The notes below the pieces were generated by a model. It did not search any database, was not told the origin of the DNA, and saw only the letters and a program-made list of their open reading frames with translations. DNA of 64,000 nt from Winogradskya consettensis (GTDB lineage Bacteria > Actinomycetota > Actinomycetes > Mycobacteriales > Micromonosporaceae): NCBI RefSeq assembly GCF_018332715.1, contig NZ_BOQP01000027.1, forward strand, positions 62,001 through 126,000, read 5' to 3'. Both the position numbers and the translations under genes were made by a program. Below, piece by piece: positions 17,807 to 26,281 of the stretch. The first letter of the stretch is position 1. Each line of letters begins with the position of its first letter.

Positions 17807-19116
17807 GCGGAGCACGCATCACCAAGCTACGCGCCGTGCTCGCCGCTGCCGTGGCTGTCCTGATCGCCGGATCCGTGCTGCTGGCCGCCGCACCCGCACA
17901 GGCCGCGGCCCTGACCCGGGTGACGGGCTTCGGCAGCAACCCGACCAACCTCGACATGTACGTCTACGTGCCGGCCAACGTGGCACCGAAGCCGGCTCTG
18001 CTGCTTCTCGTGCACTATTGCAGCGGTTCGGCGAGCGGGATCTTCAACGGCAACGGCCACGACTACGTGACCGCGGCCGACCGCTACGGATATGTCATCG
18101 TCCTGCCGGAAGCCACCCGCAGCGGCAGCTGTTTCGACGTCTCCAGCCCGCAGGCGTTGCGGCGTGACGGCGGCAGCGACTCCACCGGGATCATGTCCAT
18201 GGTCGCGTGGGCCCGTTCGCACTACAACGTGGATCCGGCGCGGATCGTGGTCAGCGGCTTCTCCTCGGGCGCCATGATGACCAACGTGCTCGCCGCGCAG
18301 TATCCGGACGTGTTCTCAGCGGCGTCGGCGTTCTCCGGCGTATCGGCCGGCTGCTTCGCCACCACCGACGGATCGCTGTGGAACAGCACCTGCTCGGGCG
18401 GGCGTCTCATCAAAACGACCGGCCAGTGGACGGACCAGGCCCGCGCGATGTACCCCGGGTACACCGGGGGATATCCACGGATGCAGCTGTGGCACGGCGA
18501 CACCGACACGACCCTTGCCTACCCGAATTTCGGTGAGGAGATCAAACAGTGGACCGGCCTGCACGGGCTGAGCCAGACGCCCGCGTTCACCGACCACCCA
18601 CGGCAGTCCTGGACCCGTACCCGATACGGCGACACCGGAACCTGGGCGACGGTTGAGGGTGTCAGCATCGCCGGCGTCGGACACGCCCTGCCGCAGACCG
18701 GCCAGCTCGCGTACGCGATCTCCTTCCTGGGTCTGGACAGCACCTCGACCCCGCCGACGACCCCACCGACGGCCCCGCCGTCCACCGGCACTCCCGGCTC
18801 GGGCTCCTGTCAGGTCACCGCCACGGTCAACGCCTGGAACAACGGTCTGACCGAGAGCATCACCATCACCAACACCGGGGGCACCGCCGTCAACGGCTGG
18901 TCGCTGGCCTTCACCCTGCCGGCCGGACAGACGATCACCTCCGGCTGGAACGCCACCTATGCGCCGCTCTCCGGAGCGGTGACCGCGGCGAACGTGTCCT
19001 ACAACGCCACCATCCCGGCGAACGGGTCGGTCGGCCTCGGGTTCCAGGCCGGCCATACCGGCACCGCGGGTACGCCCACCGCCTTCTCCCTCAACGGCAC
19101 CCTGTGCACCCGATGA
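17803..19116 (+). CDS. Secreted CE1-type esterase (acetylxylan/feruloyl esterase, PHB-depolymerase fold) with CBM2
   Basis: An extracellular serine esterase of 437 residues. The signal peptide is about 1-33 (AAPAQAAA). The alpha/beta hydrolase domain (about 34-310) has the nucleophile in GFSSGAMM, the likely acid in HGDTDTT and the catalytic His in GVGHALP. A Thr/Pro linker and a C-terminal CBM2 (about 330-437) complete it. The start at 17803 overlaps the GH27 stop by 4 nt. Proteins of this arrangement deacetylate xylan or release phenolic acids; the sequence also falls in the PHB depolymerase-like group, so the substrate is inferred from the CBM2 and the neighbours. Confidence 0.85.
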   Translation: MSGARITKLRAVLAAAVAVLIAGSVLLAAAPAQAAALTRVTGFGSNPTNLDMYVYVPANVAPKPALLLLVHYCSGSASGIFNGNGHDYVTAADRYGYVIVLPEATRSGSCFDVSSPQALRRDGGSDSTGIMSMVAWARSHYNVDPARIVVSGFSSGAMMTNVLAAQYPDVFSAASAFSGVSAGCFATTDGSLWNSTCSGGRLIKTTGQWTDQARAMYPGYTGGYPRMQLWHGDTDTTLAYPNFGEEIKQWTGLHGLSQTPAFTDHPRQSWTRTRYGDTGTWATVEGVSIAGVGHALPQTGQLAYAISFLGLDSTSTPPTTPPTAPPSTGTPGSGSCQVTATVNAWNNGLTESITITNTGGTAVNGWSLAFTLPAGQTITSGWNATYAPLSGAVTAANVSYNATIPANGSVGLGFQAGHTGTAGTPTAFSLNGTLCTR

Positions 19117-19137
19117 CTCCCATGGAGGAGATGTCTG

Positions 19138-20517
19138 ATGACCACTTCCCGGTCCCGAACGTTGCGTTACGCCGCGCTGGCGGCCGGCCTGCCGTTGCTG
19201 GCATCGGCCGCGGTTCTCGCGGCGCTGCCGGCGGACGCCGCGACGGTGGGCTGTTCGGTCAACTACGCGGTGTCGTCGCAATGGCAGGGCGGCTTCAACG
19301 CCGACGTGTCCATCACCAACCTCGGTGATGCGCTGACCTCCTGGACCCTGACCTGGTCGTACGGCGCCGGGCAGACCGTGACGCAGGCATGGAACGCAAC
19401 CGTGACGCAGAGCGGGGCGGCGGTGACGGCGAAGAACGTCGCCTACAACGGCGCGGTGGCGACCGGCGGCACAGTGTCGTTCGGTTTCAACGGTACGTCG
19501 TCTGCCGGCAACCCGGCCCCGGCCAGCTTCGCGGTCAACGGTGTGACCTGCACCGGATCGACCGGGCCGACCTCCCCGCCGTCATCACCCCCGTCGTCCT
19601 CGCCGCCCGCCACCTGCGCGCTCCCGTCGACGTACCGCTGGAGTTCGACCGGTTCGTTGGCGAGTCCGAAGAACGGGTGGGTCTCGTTGAAGGACTTCAC
19701 CAATGTGGTCTACAACGGCAAGCACTTGGTGTACGGGTCGAACGTGTCGGGTGGCTCGTACGGTTCGATGAACTTCGGGCTGTTCTCCAACTGGTCCGAT
19801 ATGGCGTCGGTGAGTCAGAACGGGATGAGTCAGGGCACGGTGGCGCCGACGTTGTTCTACTTCGCTCCGAGAAATAGTTGGGTGCTGGCCTATCAGTGGG
19901 GTCCGACGGCGTTCAGTTACAAGACGTCCAGCGATCCGACGAATCCCAATGGCTGGTCGTCGGCGCAGACGTTGTTCACCGGGAGTATCACGGGCTCCAG
20001 TACCGGGGTGATCGATCAGACGTTGATCGGCGATGACACGACCATGTATCTGTTCTTCGCCGGGGACAACGGGAAGATCTATCGGGCGAGTATGCCGATC
20101 GGGAACTTCCCGGGAAGTTTTGGTTCGTCGTACACGACGATCATGAGTGACTCGACGAACAATCTGTTCGAGGCGGTCGAGGTGTACAAGGTTCAAGGTC
20201 AGAACCAGTATTTGATGATCGTGGAGGCGATCGGTGCGAACGGGCGTTACTTCCGGTCGTTCACGTCGTCGAGCCTGGGTGGTTCGTGGACGCCGCAGGC
20301 TGCTACGGAGAGTAATCCGTTTGCGGGTAAGGCGAACAGTGGTGCGACGTGGACGAACGACATCAGTCACGGTGATCTGGTGCGGAGCAACCCGGATCAG
20401 ACCAAGACCGTCGACCCGTGCAACCTGCAGCTGCTGTACCAGGGTAAGGACCCCGGTGCGGGCGGCGATTACAACAGTCTGCCGTGGCGGCCGGGCCTGC
20501 TCACATTGCAGCGGTGA
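19138..20517 (+). CDS. Secreted CBM2-GH62 alpha-L-arabinofuranosidase
   Basis: Removes arabinofuranosyl side chains from arabinoxylan. The ATG at 19138 has GGAGGA about 8 nt upstream. The signal peptide is about 1-33, the CBM2 about 36-138, then a short Ser/Pro linker and a GH62 domain (about 160-459) beginning CALPSTYRWSSTGSLASPK. Family-typical segments follow: KDFTNVVYNGKHLVYGS, VIDQTLIGDD, and the C-terminal KTVDPCNLQLLYQG. Codon use changes after the linker: AGT, TTG, GGT and ACG become common from about 19630 to 20510, unlike the GC3-rich CBM2 half and the neighbours. This suggests that the catalytic module was acquired separately. A CBM2-like remnant continues in the same frame after the stop. 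Confidence 0.92.
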   Translation: MTTSRSRTLRYAALAAGLPLLASAAVLAALPADAATVGCSVNYAVSSQWQGGFNADVSITNLGDALTSWTLTWSYGAGQTVTQAWNATVTQSGAAVTAKNVAYNGAVATGGTVSFGFNGTSSAGNPAPASFAVNGVTCTGSTGPTSPPSSPPSSSPPATCALPSTYRWSSTGSLASPKNGWVSLKDFTNVVYNGKHLVYGSNVSGGSYGSMNFGLFSNWSDMASVSQNGMSQGTVAPTLFYFAPRNSWVLAYQWGPTAFSYKTSSDPTNPNGWSSAQTLFTGSITGSSTGVIDQTLIGDDTTMYLFFAGDNGKIYRASMPIGNFPGSFGSSYTTIMSDSTNNLFEAVEVYKVQGQNQYLMIVEAIGANGRYFRSFTSSSLGGSWTPQAATESNPFAGKANSGATWTNDISHGDLVRSNPDQTKTVDPCNLQLLYQGKDPGAGGDYNSLPWRPGLLTLQR

Positions 20518-20652
20518 GCGGCGCGGACGGGAGAACGTCATGAGAATTCCCCGCTGCCGGGCGGCGTCTCCCCGGGCCGGAGCACCAGTTTCGGTTTCCA
20601 GGGCACAGGGACCGGCGGCGGGGCCGGAATCGTCTGCTGCACCGTCTCGTGA
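20518..20652 (+). pseudogene. In-frame remnant of a CBM2 C-terminus after the GH62 stop
   Basis: After the GH62 TGA the same frame stays open for 44 codons to another TGA at 20650-20652. The translation contains PGRSTSFGFQGTGTGGG, which closely matches the last strand of CBM2 (compare the GGSTEFGFQGTGSG end of the GH10 xylanase at 3.8 kb). It has no start of its own. The simplest explanation is that a second CBM2 or a former downstream gene end was deleted or cut off, leaving only its tail. Readthrough of the TGA would append it but would not make a complete domain. Confidence 0.6.
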
Positions 20653-20666
20653 ATCGAGGAGCCATG

Positions 20667-21911
20667 ATGTTGGTAAGCAAACTCGCCGGCGCCGCCGTGG
20701 CTGGAGTGCTGGCCGCGGCCGCGTCCCTGGCGATCGTGACGGCGGCTCCCGCCGACGCCGCGGTCACCGCCGGGTGCGGTAAGGCGCCCACGTTGACCAG
20801 TGGTACCCGGACGATCTCCAGCGGCGGCCAGAACCGGTCGTACATCCTGCGGGTGCCCGACAACTACGACCGGAGCCATCCGTACAAACTGATCTTCGCC
20901 TTCCACTGGTTGAACGGAACCGCGGGCAATGTGGCGGGCGCCGGCTATTACGGGCTCCAGCAGTTGTCGGGCAACTCGGCCATCCTGGTCGCGCCGCAGG
21001 GCATCGACAACGGCTGGGCGAACACCGGTGGCCGGGACCTCACTCTCGTCGACAACCTGACCGCTCTGCTGGAGAGCGATCTGTGCGTCGACACGTCGCA
21101 GCTGTTCGCCCTCGGCTGGAGTTATGGCGGCTCGATGAGCTATGCGGTCGCGTGTGCGCGCCCGGGTGTCTTCCGCGCGGTGGCGGTGCTGTCCGGCGCC
21201 AACCTCAGCGGCTGCAGCCCCGGCACACAGCCGGTCGCCTATCTGGGGATCCACGGCATCCACGACAGCGTGCTGAACATCTCGCTCGGCCGGTCCATCC
21301 GCGACACCTTCGTCCGCAACAACGGATGCACTCCGCAGAATCCGCCGGAGCCGGCGCAGGGCAGCCTCACCCACATCGCGACGACGTACTCGGGCTGTCG
21401 TGCGGGGTACCCGGTGGAGTGGGCGGCGTTCGACGGTGACCACACCCCGGAGCCGGTGGACGGCACCACCGCGACCAGCGGTTCCCGCACCTGGGTGGGC
21501 GGGGAGATCTGGCGGTTCTTCACCCAGCTGCCGAGCACGACACCGAGCTCGCCACCGGCCTCACCGAGCTCGCCACCGGCCTCACCGAGCTCGCCACCCC
21601 AGGGCGGGACGGGGGGCTGCAGCGCCGTGTACCGGATCACCGGGCAGTGGCAGGGTGGCTTCCAGGCCGAGGTCACCGTGACGGCCGGTTCGGCGGCGCT
21701 GAGCGGATGGCGGGTCGGCTGGACGTTCGCCGAGGGCCAGACCGTCAGTCAGATCTGGGGTGGCCGCACCACCTCAAGCGGGAGCGCCCAGATCGTCACC
21801 AACGAGACCTACAACGGCGCCCTCGGTGCGGGTGCGTCGGCCACCTTCGGATTCCTCGGCACCTGGACCGGCACCAACAGCGTTCCGTCGGCCATCTGCG
21901 CCTCGGCCTGA
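20667..21911 (+). CDS. Secreted CE1 feruloyl esterase-like enzyme with C-terminal CBM2
   Basis: An extracellular serine esterase, probably releasing ferulic acid or acetyl groups from xylan. The start is one of two adjacent ATGs (20664/20667); 20667 gives 5 nt from GAGGAG. The signal peptide is about 1-30. The esterase domain (about 35-290) carries the nucleophile in GWSYGGSM, the acid in HGIHDS and the His in DGDHTPEP. A repetitive Ser/Pro linker precedes a CBM2 (about 318-414). Its relation to fungal and bacterial FAE/PHB-depolymerase-like esterases is by motif only. It is on the same strand as the GH62 gene, 150 bp downstream. Confidence 0.85.
   Translation: MLVSKLAGAAVAGVLAAAASLAIVTAAPADAAVTAGCGKAPTLTSGTRTISSGGQNRSYILRVPDNYDRSHPYKLIFAFHWLNGTAGNVAGAGYYGLQQLSGNSAILVAPQGIDNGWANTGGRDLTLVDNLTALLESDLCVDTSQLFALGWSYGGSMSYAVACARPGVFRAVAVLSGANLSGCSPGTQPVAYLGIHGIHDSVLNISLGRSIRDTFVRNNGCTPQNPPEPAQGSLTHIATTYSGCRAGYPVEWAAFDGDHTPEPVDGTTATSGSRTWVGGEIWRFFTQLPSTTPSSPPASPSSPPASPSSPPQGGTGGCSAVYRITGQWQGGFQAEVTVTAGSAALSGWRVGWTFAEGQTVSQIWGGRTTSSGSAQIVTNETYNGALGAGASATFGFLGTWTGTNSVPSAICASA
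21541..21600 (+). repeat. 21-bp tandem repeat encoding the Ser/Pro linker
   Basis: Nearly three copies of a 21-bp unit (around CACCGAGCTCGCCACCGG) lie within the CE1-CBM2 gene and encode the repeated linker motif PSSPPAS. In-frame unit gain or loss would change only the linker length between catalytic and binding modules. Confidence 0.8.
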
Positions 21912-22016
21912 CCATGAAGTGACAACCAGGTACCGCCTCTGCCAGGTCCACGAATTACCGATAATTACCGGTCGCTGGCCGCTATGTACAGCCAGCGATC
22001 GTTCATCGCCGATATC

Positions 22017-22045
22017 TTGACATCCCCGGTAACACTTCTTACCTT
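22017..22045 (+). promoter_or_regulatory. Strong promoter of the sugar ABC importer operon
   Basis: TTGACA (22017-22022), a 17-bp spacer and TACCTT (22040-22045) form a good SigA/HrdB-type promoter, about 55 bp before the lipoprotein start. Between it and the gene lies an imperfect inverted repeat, CCGGAAAC...AACTTTCGG (about 22053-22080), which could be an operator for a LacI or ROK repressor. The operator suggestion is weak. The rest of 21912-22016 shows only a direct repeat of TTACCG. Confidence 0.62.
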
Positions 22046-22099
22046 GAGCGTCACGTTCCGGAAACACTCCGTAACTTTCGGATCCGAGAGGTGATTCTC

Positions 22100-23389
22100 G
22101 TGGCTCCCAGCAAAGCCCTTGTTCTGGCCGCGGCCGTGGTCATCGGCGTAGGAGGCCTCGCTGGCTGTTCGGGGGGAGATGACGACGACGGGCCGGGTGG
22201 TGGCAACGTCACGATGCAGTTGTGGGAGAACTCCACCACCGGGCCGGGCAAGGCGTTCTGGGACAAGGCGGCCGCGGATTACCACACCGCCCATCCGAAC
22301 GTCACGATCAAGGTGCAGGCGGTCCAGAACGAGGACCTGGACGGCAAGCTGCAGACCGCATTGAACTCCGGCTCGGCGCCGGACATCTTCCTGCAGCGAG
22401 GCGGCGGGAAGATGGCTGCCATGGTCGAGGCTGGCCAGCTCAAGGACATCACCGATGACATCACCGCCGAGACGAAGCAGGCGGTGGGCGATGCGGCGCT
22501 GCGGACCGCGCAGGTGGACGGCAAGGCGTACGCCGTACCCATCTCCGTTCTGCCGGGAGGTTTCTGGTACAGCAAGGATCTGTTCCGCAGCGCCGGTGTC
22601 ACCGCCCCGCCGGCCACTCTGGACGATCTCACCACCGCGGTGAGCAAGCTCAAGGCGGCCGGTACGCCGATCGCCCTCGGCGCCAAGGATGCGTGGCCCG
22701 CCGCCCACTGGTACTACTTCTTCGCTCTGCGCGCCTGCAGTCAGGCCACGCTGGACGCGGCCGCCAAGGACCGGACGTTCAGCGACCCGTGCTGGACGAA
22801 GGCCGGCGCCGACCTGAAGGCGTTCGCCGACACGAAACCGTTCACCGAGGGCTTTCTGACCATCTCGGCCCAGCAGGGCGCGGGAAGCTCCGCGGGCCTG
22901 GTGGCCAACCACAAGGCGAGCATGGAACTGATGGGTTCCTGGGATCCCGGTGTGATCGCCTCCCTGACGAAGGACACCAAGCCGCTGCCCGACCTCGGCT
23001 TCTTCCCCTTCCCGGCGGTGCCCGGCGGCCAGGGCGACCCCGCTGCGATCATGGGTGGCACGGACGGCTACTCGTGCTCGCAGGACGCACCTGCCGAGTG
23101 CTCCGACTTCCTCAACTACCTGCTGACCAAGGATGTGCAGGAGGCCTACTACAAGGCCTTCAACTCGCTGCCGGTCAACAAGCAGGCCCAGGGAGCTGTC
23201 ACCGAGGACTATCTCAAGGCGGTTCTGGCGGCCTACAACTCCGCACCGTACGTCTCGCAGTGGCTCGATACGGTCTACGGCCAGAACGTGGGCAACGCGC
23301 TGAACATCGGTGTCGTGAACCTGCTCGCCGGCAAGGGCGACGTCGCCGGAATCATCAAGGCCGTGAACGACGCCGCCAAGAAGGGCTGA
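22100..23389 (+). CDS. Sugar ABC transporter substrate-binding lipoprotein (family 1, xylo-oligosaccharide importer candidate)
   Basis: Extracellular, lipid-anchored binding protein that delivers sugars to the following permeases. I chose the GTG at 22100, 8 nt from GAGAGG, over the GTG at 22091. The signal sequence ends in the lipobox LAGC (Cys at about residue 20), followed by an acidic GDDDDG tether. The mature part has the usual family-1 layout (VTMQLWENSTTGPGKAFW, SGSAPDIFLQRGGG, MELMGSWDPGV). It resembles the xylobiose-binding BxlE group of Streptomyces in outline, and the neighbouring xylanases support xylo-oligosaccharides as ligands; this remains inference. Confidence 0.87.
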   Translation: MAPSKALVLAAAVVIGVGGLAGCSGGDDDDGPGGGNVTMQLWENSTTGPGKAFWDKAAADYHTAHPNVTIKVQAVQNEDLDGKLQTALNSGSAPDIFLQRGGGKMAAMVEAGQLKDITDDITAETKQAVGDAALRTAQVDGKAYAVPISVLPGGFWYSKDLFRSAGVTAPPATLDDLTTAVSKLKAAGTPIALGAKDAWPAAHWYYFFALRACSQATLDAAAKDRTFSDPCWTKAGADLKAFADTKPFTEGFLTISAQQGAGSSAGLVANHKASMELMGSWDPGVIASLTKDTKPLPDLGFFPFPAVPGGQGDPAAIMGGTDGYSCSQDAPAECSDFLNYLLTKDVQEAYYKAFNSLPVNKQAQGAVTEDYLKAVLAAYNSAPYVSQWLDTVYGQNVGNALNIGVVNLLAGKGDVAGIIKAVNDAAKKG

Positions 23390-23396
23390 CGGCGCC

Positions 23397-24383
23397 GTGC
23401 TCACGGAGGACGTGCCCGGCAGCCGCGTGCGGATCGGGGACGGCGGGCAAGCCCCGTCTCCGGTCCGCCGCCGGCGGCGCGGCATCGGCTGGGCGCAGCG
23501 TCTCGAGATCGCGATGCTGTCCGGCCCGGCGATCCTGATCTTTCTCGCCTTCGTGATCCTTCCCGTGCTGATGGCCGCGTACTACGGCTTCTACCGGTGG
23601 AAGGGTTTCGGTGTGCCGACCAACTTCGTCGGCCTCGACAACTACGTCACGATCCTGCAGGACAAGGCGTTTCGCGAAGCGCTGTGGCACAACGGCCTCA
23701 TCGTCGTGCTCTCGCTCGTCATCCAGGGCCCGATCGGCCTCGGCCTCGCCCTGCTGCTCAATCAGAAGCTGCGGGGCCAGTCGGTCATCCGGGTGCTCAT
23801 CTTCGTCCCGTACGTCATCGCCGAGGTCATCGCCGGGACGGCCTGGGGCCTGCTGCTGCAGGCCGGCGGCGCGGTCAACGGCATCCTCAGGTCGATCGGT
23901 CTCGGCGGGCTGGCGCAGGACTGGCTGGCGAACCCGAAGCTCGCCATCTGGACCCTGATGTTCATCCTGACCTGGAAGTACATCGGCTTCGCGGTCATCC
24001 TGTTCCTGGCCGGGATGCAGAACATCCCGGAGGAACTGACGGAGGCGGCCGCGATGGACGGCGCGTCGTACTGGCAGACCCAGCGGAGGATCACCGTGCC
24101 CCTGCTGGGTCCGACGATCCGCATCTGGGTCTTCCTGTCGATCATCGGTGCGCTGCAGCTCTTCGATCTCGTGTACATCATCTGGGGTCAGTACGTCTCG
24201 TCGACCGCGGGCACCTCGACCATGGCGACGTACCTGGTCACGGAAGGCCGTAACGCCGGCAACTACGGGTACGGCAACGCCGTCGCGGTCGTGCTCTTCC
24301 TCATCTCGATGATCATCGCGCTCGGCTACCAGCGTTTCGTCCTGCGCCGTGACACCCAGGGCGCTCTCACGGGAGGACGGTAG
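23397..24383 (+). CDS. Sugar ABC transporter permease (MalF/UgpA type)
   Basis: An inner-membrane subunit of 328 residues with six predicted helices after an Arg-rich N-terminal tail. The EAA loop is seen in TEAAAMDGASYWQTQRRITVPLL, shortened here to the key residues EAAAMDGA, which contacts the ATPase. It starts 7 nt after the lipoprotein stop, so it is in the same operon. An alternative GTG at 23412 lies too close to GGAGG to be preferred. No ATPase gene follows; such actinobacterial importers normally use a shared MsiK ATPase encoded elsewhere. Confidence 0.92.
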   Translation: MLTEDVPGSRVRIGDGGQAPSPVRRRRRGIGWAQRLEIAMLSGPAILIFLAFVILPVLMAAYYGFYRWKGFGVPTNFVGLDNYVTILQDKAFREALWHNGLIVVLSLVIQGPIGLGLALLLNQKLRGQSVIRVLIFVPYVIAEVIAGTAWGLLLQAGGAVNGILRSIGLGGLAQDWLANPKLAIWTLMFILTWKYIGFAVILFLAGMQNIPEELTEAAAMDGASYWQTQRRITVPLLGPTIRIWVFLSIIGALQLFDLVYIIWGQYVSSTAGTSTMATYLVTEGRNAGNYGYGNAVAVVLFLISMIIALGYQRFVLRRDTQGALTGGR

Positions 24384-24386
24384 GAC

Positions 24387-25244
24387 ATGGCCGGAACCAG
24401 GTCGTCCCGGCCGGGCGGGGGCCACGGCCGCGGCGGAGGCGACCCGATCGTGTACGCCGTCGCTCTCGTGCTGATCGGCGTCATGCTCGGGCCCGTCCTC
24501 TACATCATCATCGGTGGCTTCCGGACCAACTCCCAGATCACCACCGATCCCGCGGGGCTGCCCCACCCGTGGGAGTCCGGCAACTACACCGGCGTCCTGA
24601 CGAGTGACGCCTTCTGGCGCCAGGTCGGCAACTCGGCGATCGTGGCCGGGGCCACCACCGCCGGCGTCGCTACGCTGGGTGTCATGGCCAGCTATGTCCT
24701 TGCCCGGTACAGGTTCCGGGGGCGGGGAGCGATGTACGCGTTGTTCGCCGCGGGCCTGATGTTCCCGGCCACGGTCGCGATCACACCGTTGTACATCCTG
24801 GTGAAGAACCTGGGCCTGGTGAACACGCTGCCCGGTGTCATCCTTCCCCAGATCGCCTTCGCGCTCCCCACGACGGTCATCATCCTGGTGCCCTTCCTGC
24901 AGGCGATCCCCAAGGACATCGAGGAGGCCGCGGCCATCGACCGGTGCAGCCGGCTCGGCTTCTTCTGGCGGATGGTGCTGCCGCTCTCGGTGCCGGGGCT
25001 GATCACCACGGGGATCCTCGCGTTCGTCAACAGCTGGAACAGTTACCTGCTACCGCTCTTCCTCCTGAACGACCAGGACACGTTCACCCTGCCGCTGGGT
25101 GTGCAGGCATTCGCGTCGGAGTACTCGGTCGACACCGCCAAGGTGCTCGCGTTCACCTCGCTGTCGATGATCCCGGCGCTGGTGTTCTTCAGCCTGTTCC
25201 AGCGCCGCATCGTCGGCGGCCTCACCGGCGCGGTCAAAGGATGA
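24387..25244 (+). CDS. Sugar ABC transporter permease (MalG/UgpE type)
   Basis: The second membrane subunit, 285 residues and six helices. Its EAA loop reads EEAAAIDRCSRLGFFWRMVL, with Cys in place of the usual Gly region. It starts 3 nt after the preceding stop (ribosome site GGAGG) and ends the importer operon. With its partner it forms the translocation channel for oligosaccharides released by the enzymes encoded upstream. Confidence 0.92.
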   Translation: MAGTRSSRPGGGHGRGGGDPIVYAVALVLIGVMLGPVLYIIIGGFRTNSQITTDPAGLPHPWESGNYTGVLTSDAFWRQVGNSAIVAGATTAGVATLGVMASYVLARYRFRGRGAMYALFAAGLMFPATVAITPLYILVKNLGLVNTLPGVILPQIAFALPTTVIILVPFLQAIPKDIEEAAAIDRCSRLGFFWRMVLPLSVPGLITTGILAFVNSWNSYLLPLFLLNDQDTFTLPLGVQAFASEYSVDTAKVLAFTSLSMIPALVFFSLFQRRIVGGLTGAVKG

Positions 25245-25276
25245 GCCGGGACGGGGCCTCGGGGCGCAGGGCTGGA

Positions 25277-26227
25277 TCAGGCGCCCTCGATCAGGTGATC
25301 GCCGAGGGTGCTGCGGCGGTAGAGGACACGCCGGCCGTTGCGGGTGCGGGTGACCAGGCCTGCGGCGTGCAGGGTCTGGAGGTGCTGGGAGACCGCGCCC
25401 GGGGTCACCCGTAGGAGACGGGCCAGCTCGACCGTCGGCAGTGGCTCGGACAGCAGCTGGAGGAGCGTGGCCTTGGGTGGGCCGAGCAGGGCGGCCATCA
25501 CCTCGGGGCCGGGTGGGACCGCGGACTGCCAGAGGGTGGCGATGCCCCGGGCCGGGTAGGCCAGCCACGGCGGTTCGGTCGCGTTCATCGGTGGGATCGC
25601 CTTGTAGGCGAAGACCGACGGGAGCAGCAGGAGCCCGCGGCCGGCGGCGGAGACCCGGAAGTGGCCGATCATCTGGTCGATGCGGAGTGCGCCGTCGGTC
25701 CAGCTGATGTTCGGGTGGATGTCGGCGAAGAGCAGGCGTGCGCCGCCCACGGCGAGCTGCCGGGCACGGTAGGTGGTGTCGGCCTCCAGCATCAGCTGCA
25801 TCCGTGGCCAGTCGGCGACCATCGCGGCCGACCAGTAACGGTTGAGCAGGCCGACGAGGTCGTGCAGGGTCGCGGCGCGTAGCACGGCGGGCACGGGGCC
25901 TGGCGCGTGTGTGGCGGCGATGTCGCGTCGGACCAGCTCGGGTGGCGTACGCGCAACCTGGTCGATCTGCTCGGCCACGTCCGGGGTGTAGGTCGCCGGA
26001 CGTGGCGTGAGGAAGTCCGGGAGGCCGCGGCTCTTGCCCACCAGGGAGAGCAGCAGCGCCAGGTCGTCGGGCGCGAGCGCGGCCAGTGCGGCGCGGCGCC
26101 ACGGCAGGTGCAGTGTGTAGCGGCCCGGGTCGCGCAGAGCCCAGATGCTGCAGACGAGCTCCTGGATCGGCGAGATCGCGAAGCGGGTGTCCGCGAGGTC
26201 GTCGGCGCTCAGCTCGTACTGGATCAT
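25277..26227 (-). CDS. ArsR-like winged-helix transcriptional regulator (DUF5937 type)
   Basis: A 316-residue regulator. The N-terminal two thirds form an uncharacterised alpha-helical domain (MIQYELSADDLADTRFAISP start typical of DUF5937 regulators). The last about 75 residues are an ArsR-type winged helix (LARLLRVTPGAVSQHLQTLH, then GLVTRTRNGRRVLY). The ATG at 26227 follows GGAG. It is divergent from the MFS transporter with only 54 bp between the two starts, so it very likely regulates that transporter and itself. There are no metal-binding Cys pairs, so the ligand is probably organic. Confidence 0.85.
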   Translation of the reverse strand: MIQYELSADDLADTRFAISPIQELVCSIWALRDPGRYTLHLPWRRAALAALAPDDLALLLSLVGKSRGLPDFLTPRPATYTPDVAEQIDQVARTPPELVRRDIAATHAPGPVPAVLRAATLHDLVGLLNRYWSAAMVADWPRMQLMLEADTTYRARQLAVGGARLLFADIHPNISWTDGALRIDQMIGHFRVSAAGRGLLLLPSVFAYKAIPPMNATEPPWLAYPARGIATLWQSAVPPGPEVMAALLGPPKATLLQLLSEPLPTVELARLLRVTPGAVSQHLQTLHAAGLVTRTRNGRRVLYRRSTLGDHLIEGA

Positions 26228-26281
26228 TAGCTCCAGGCTATATCGATTGGTGTGAGGCCGGGCCGGCGCTGGACTGTGGGC

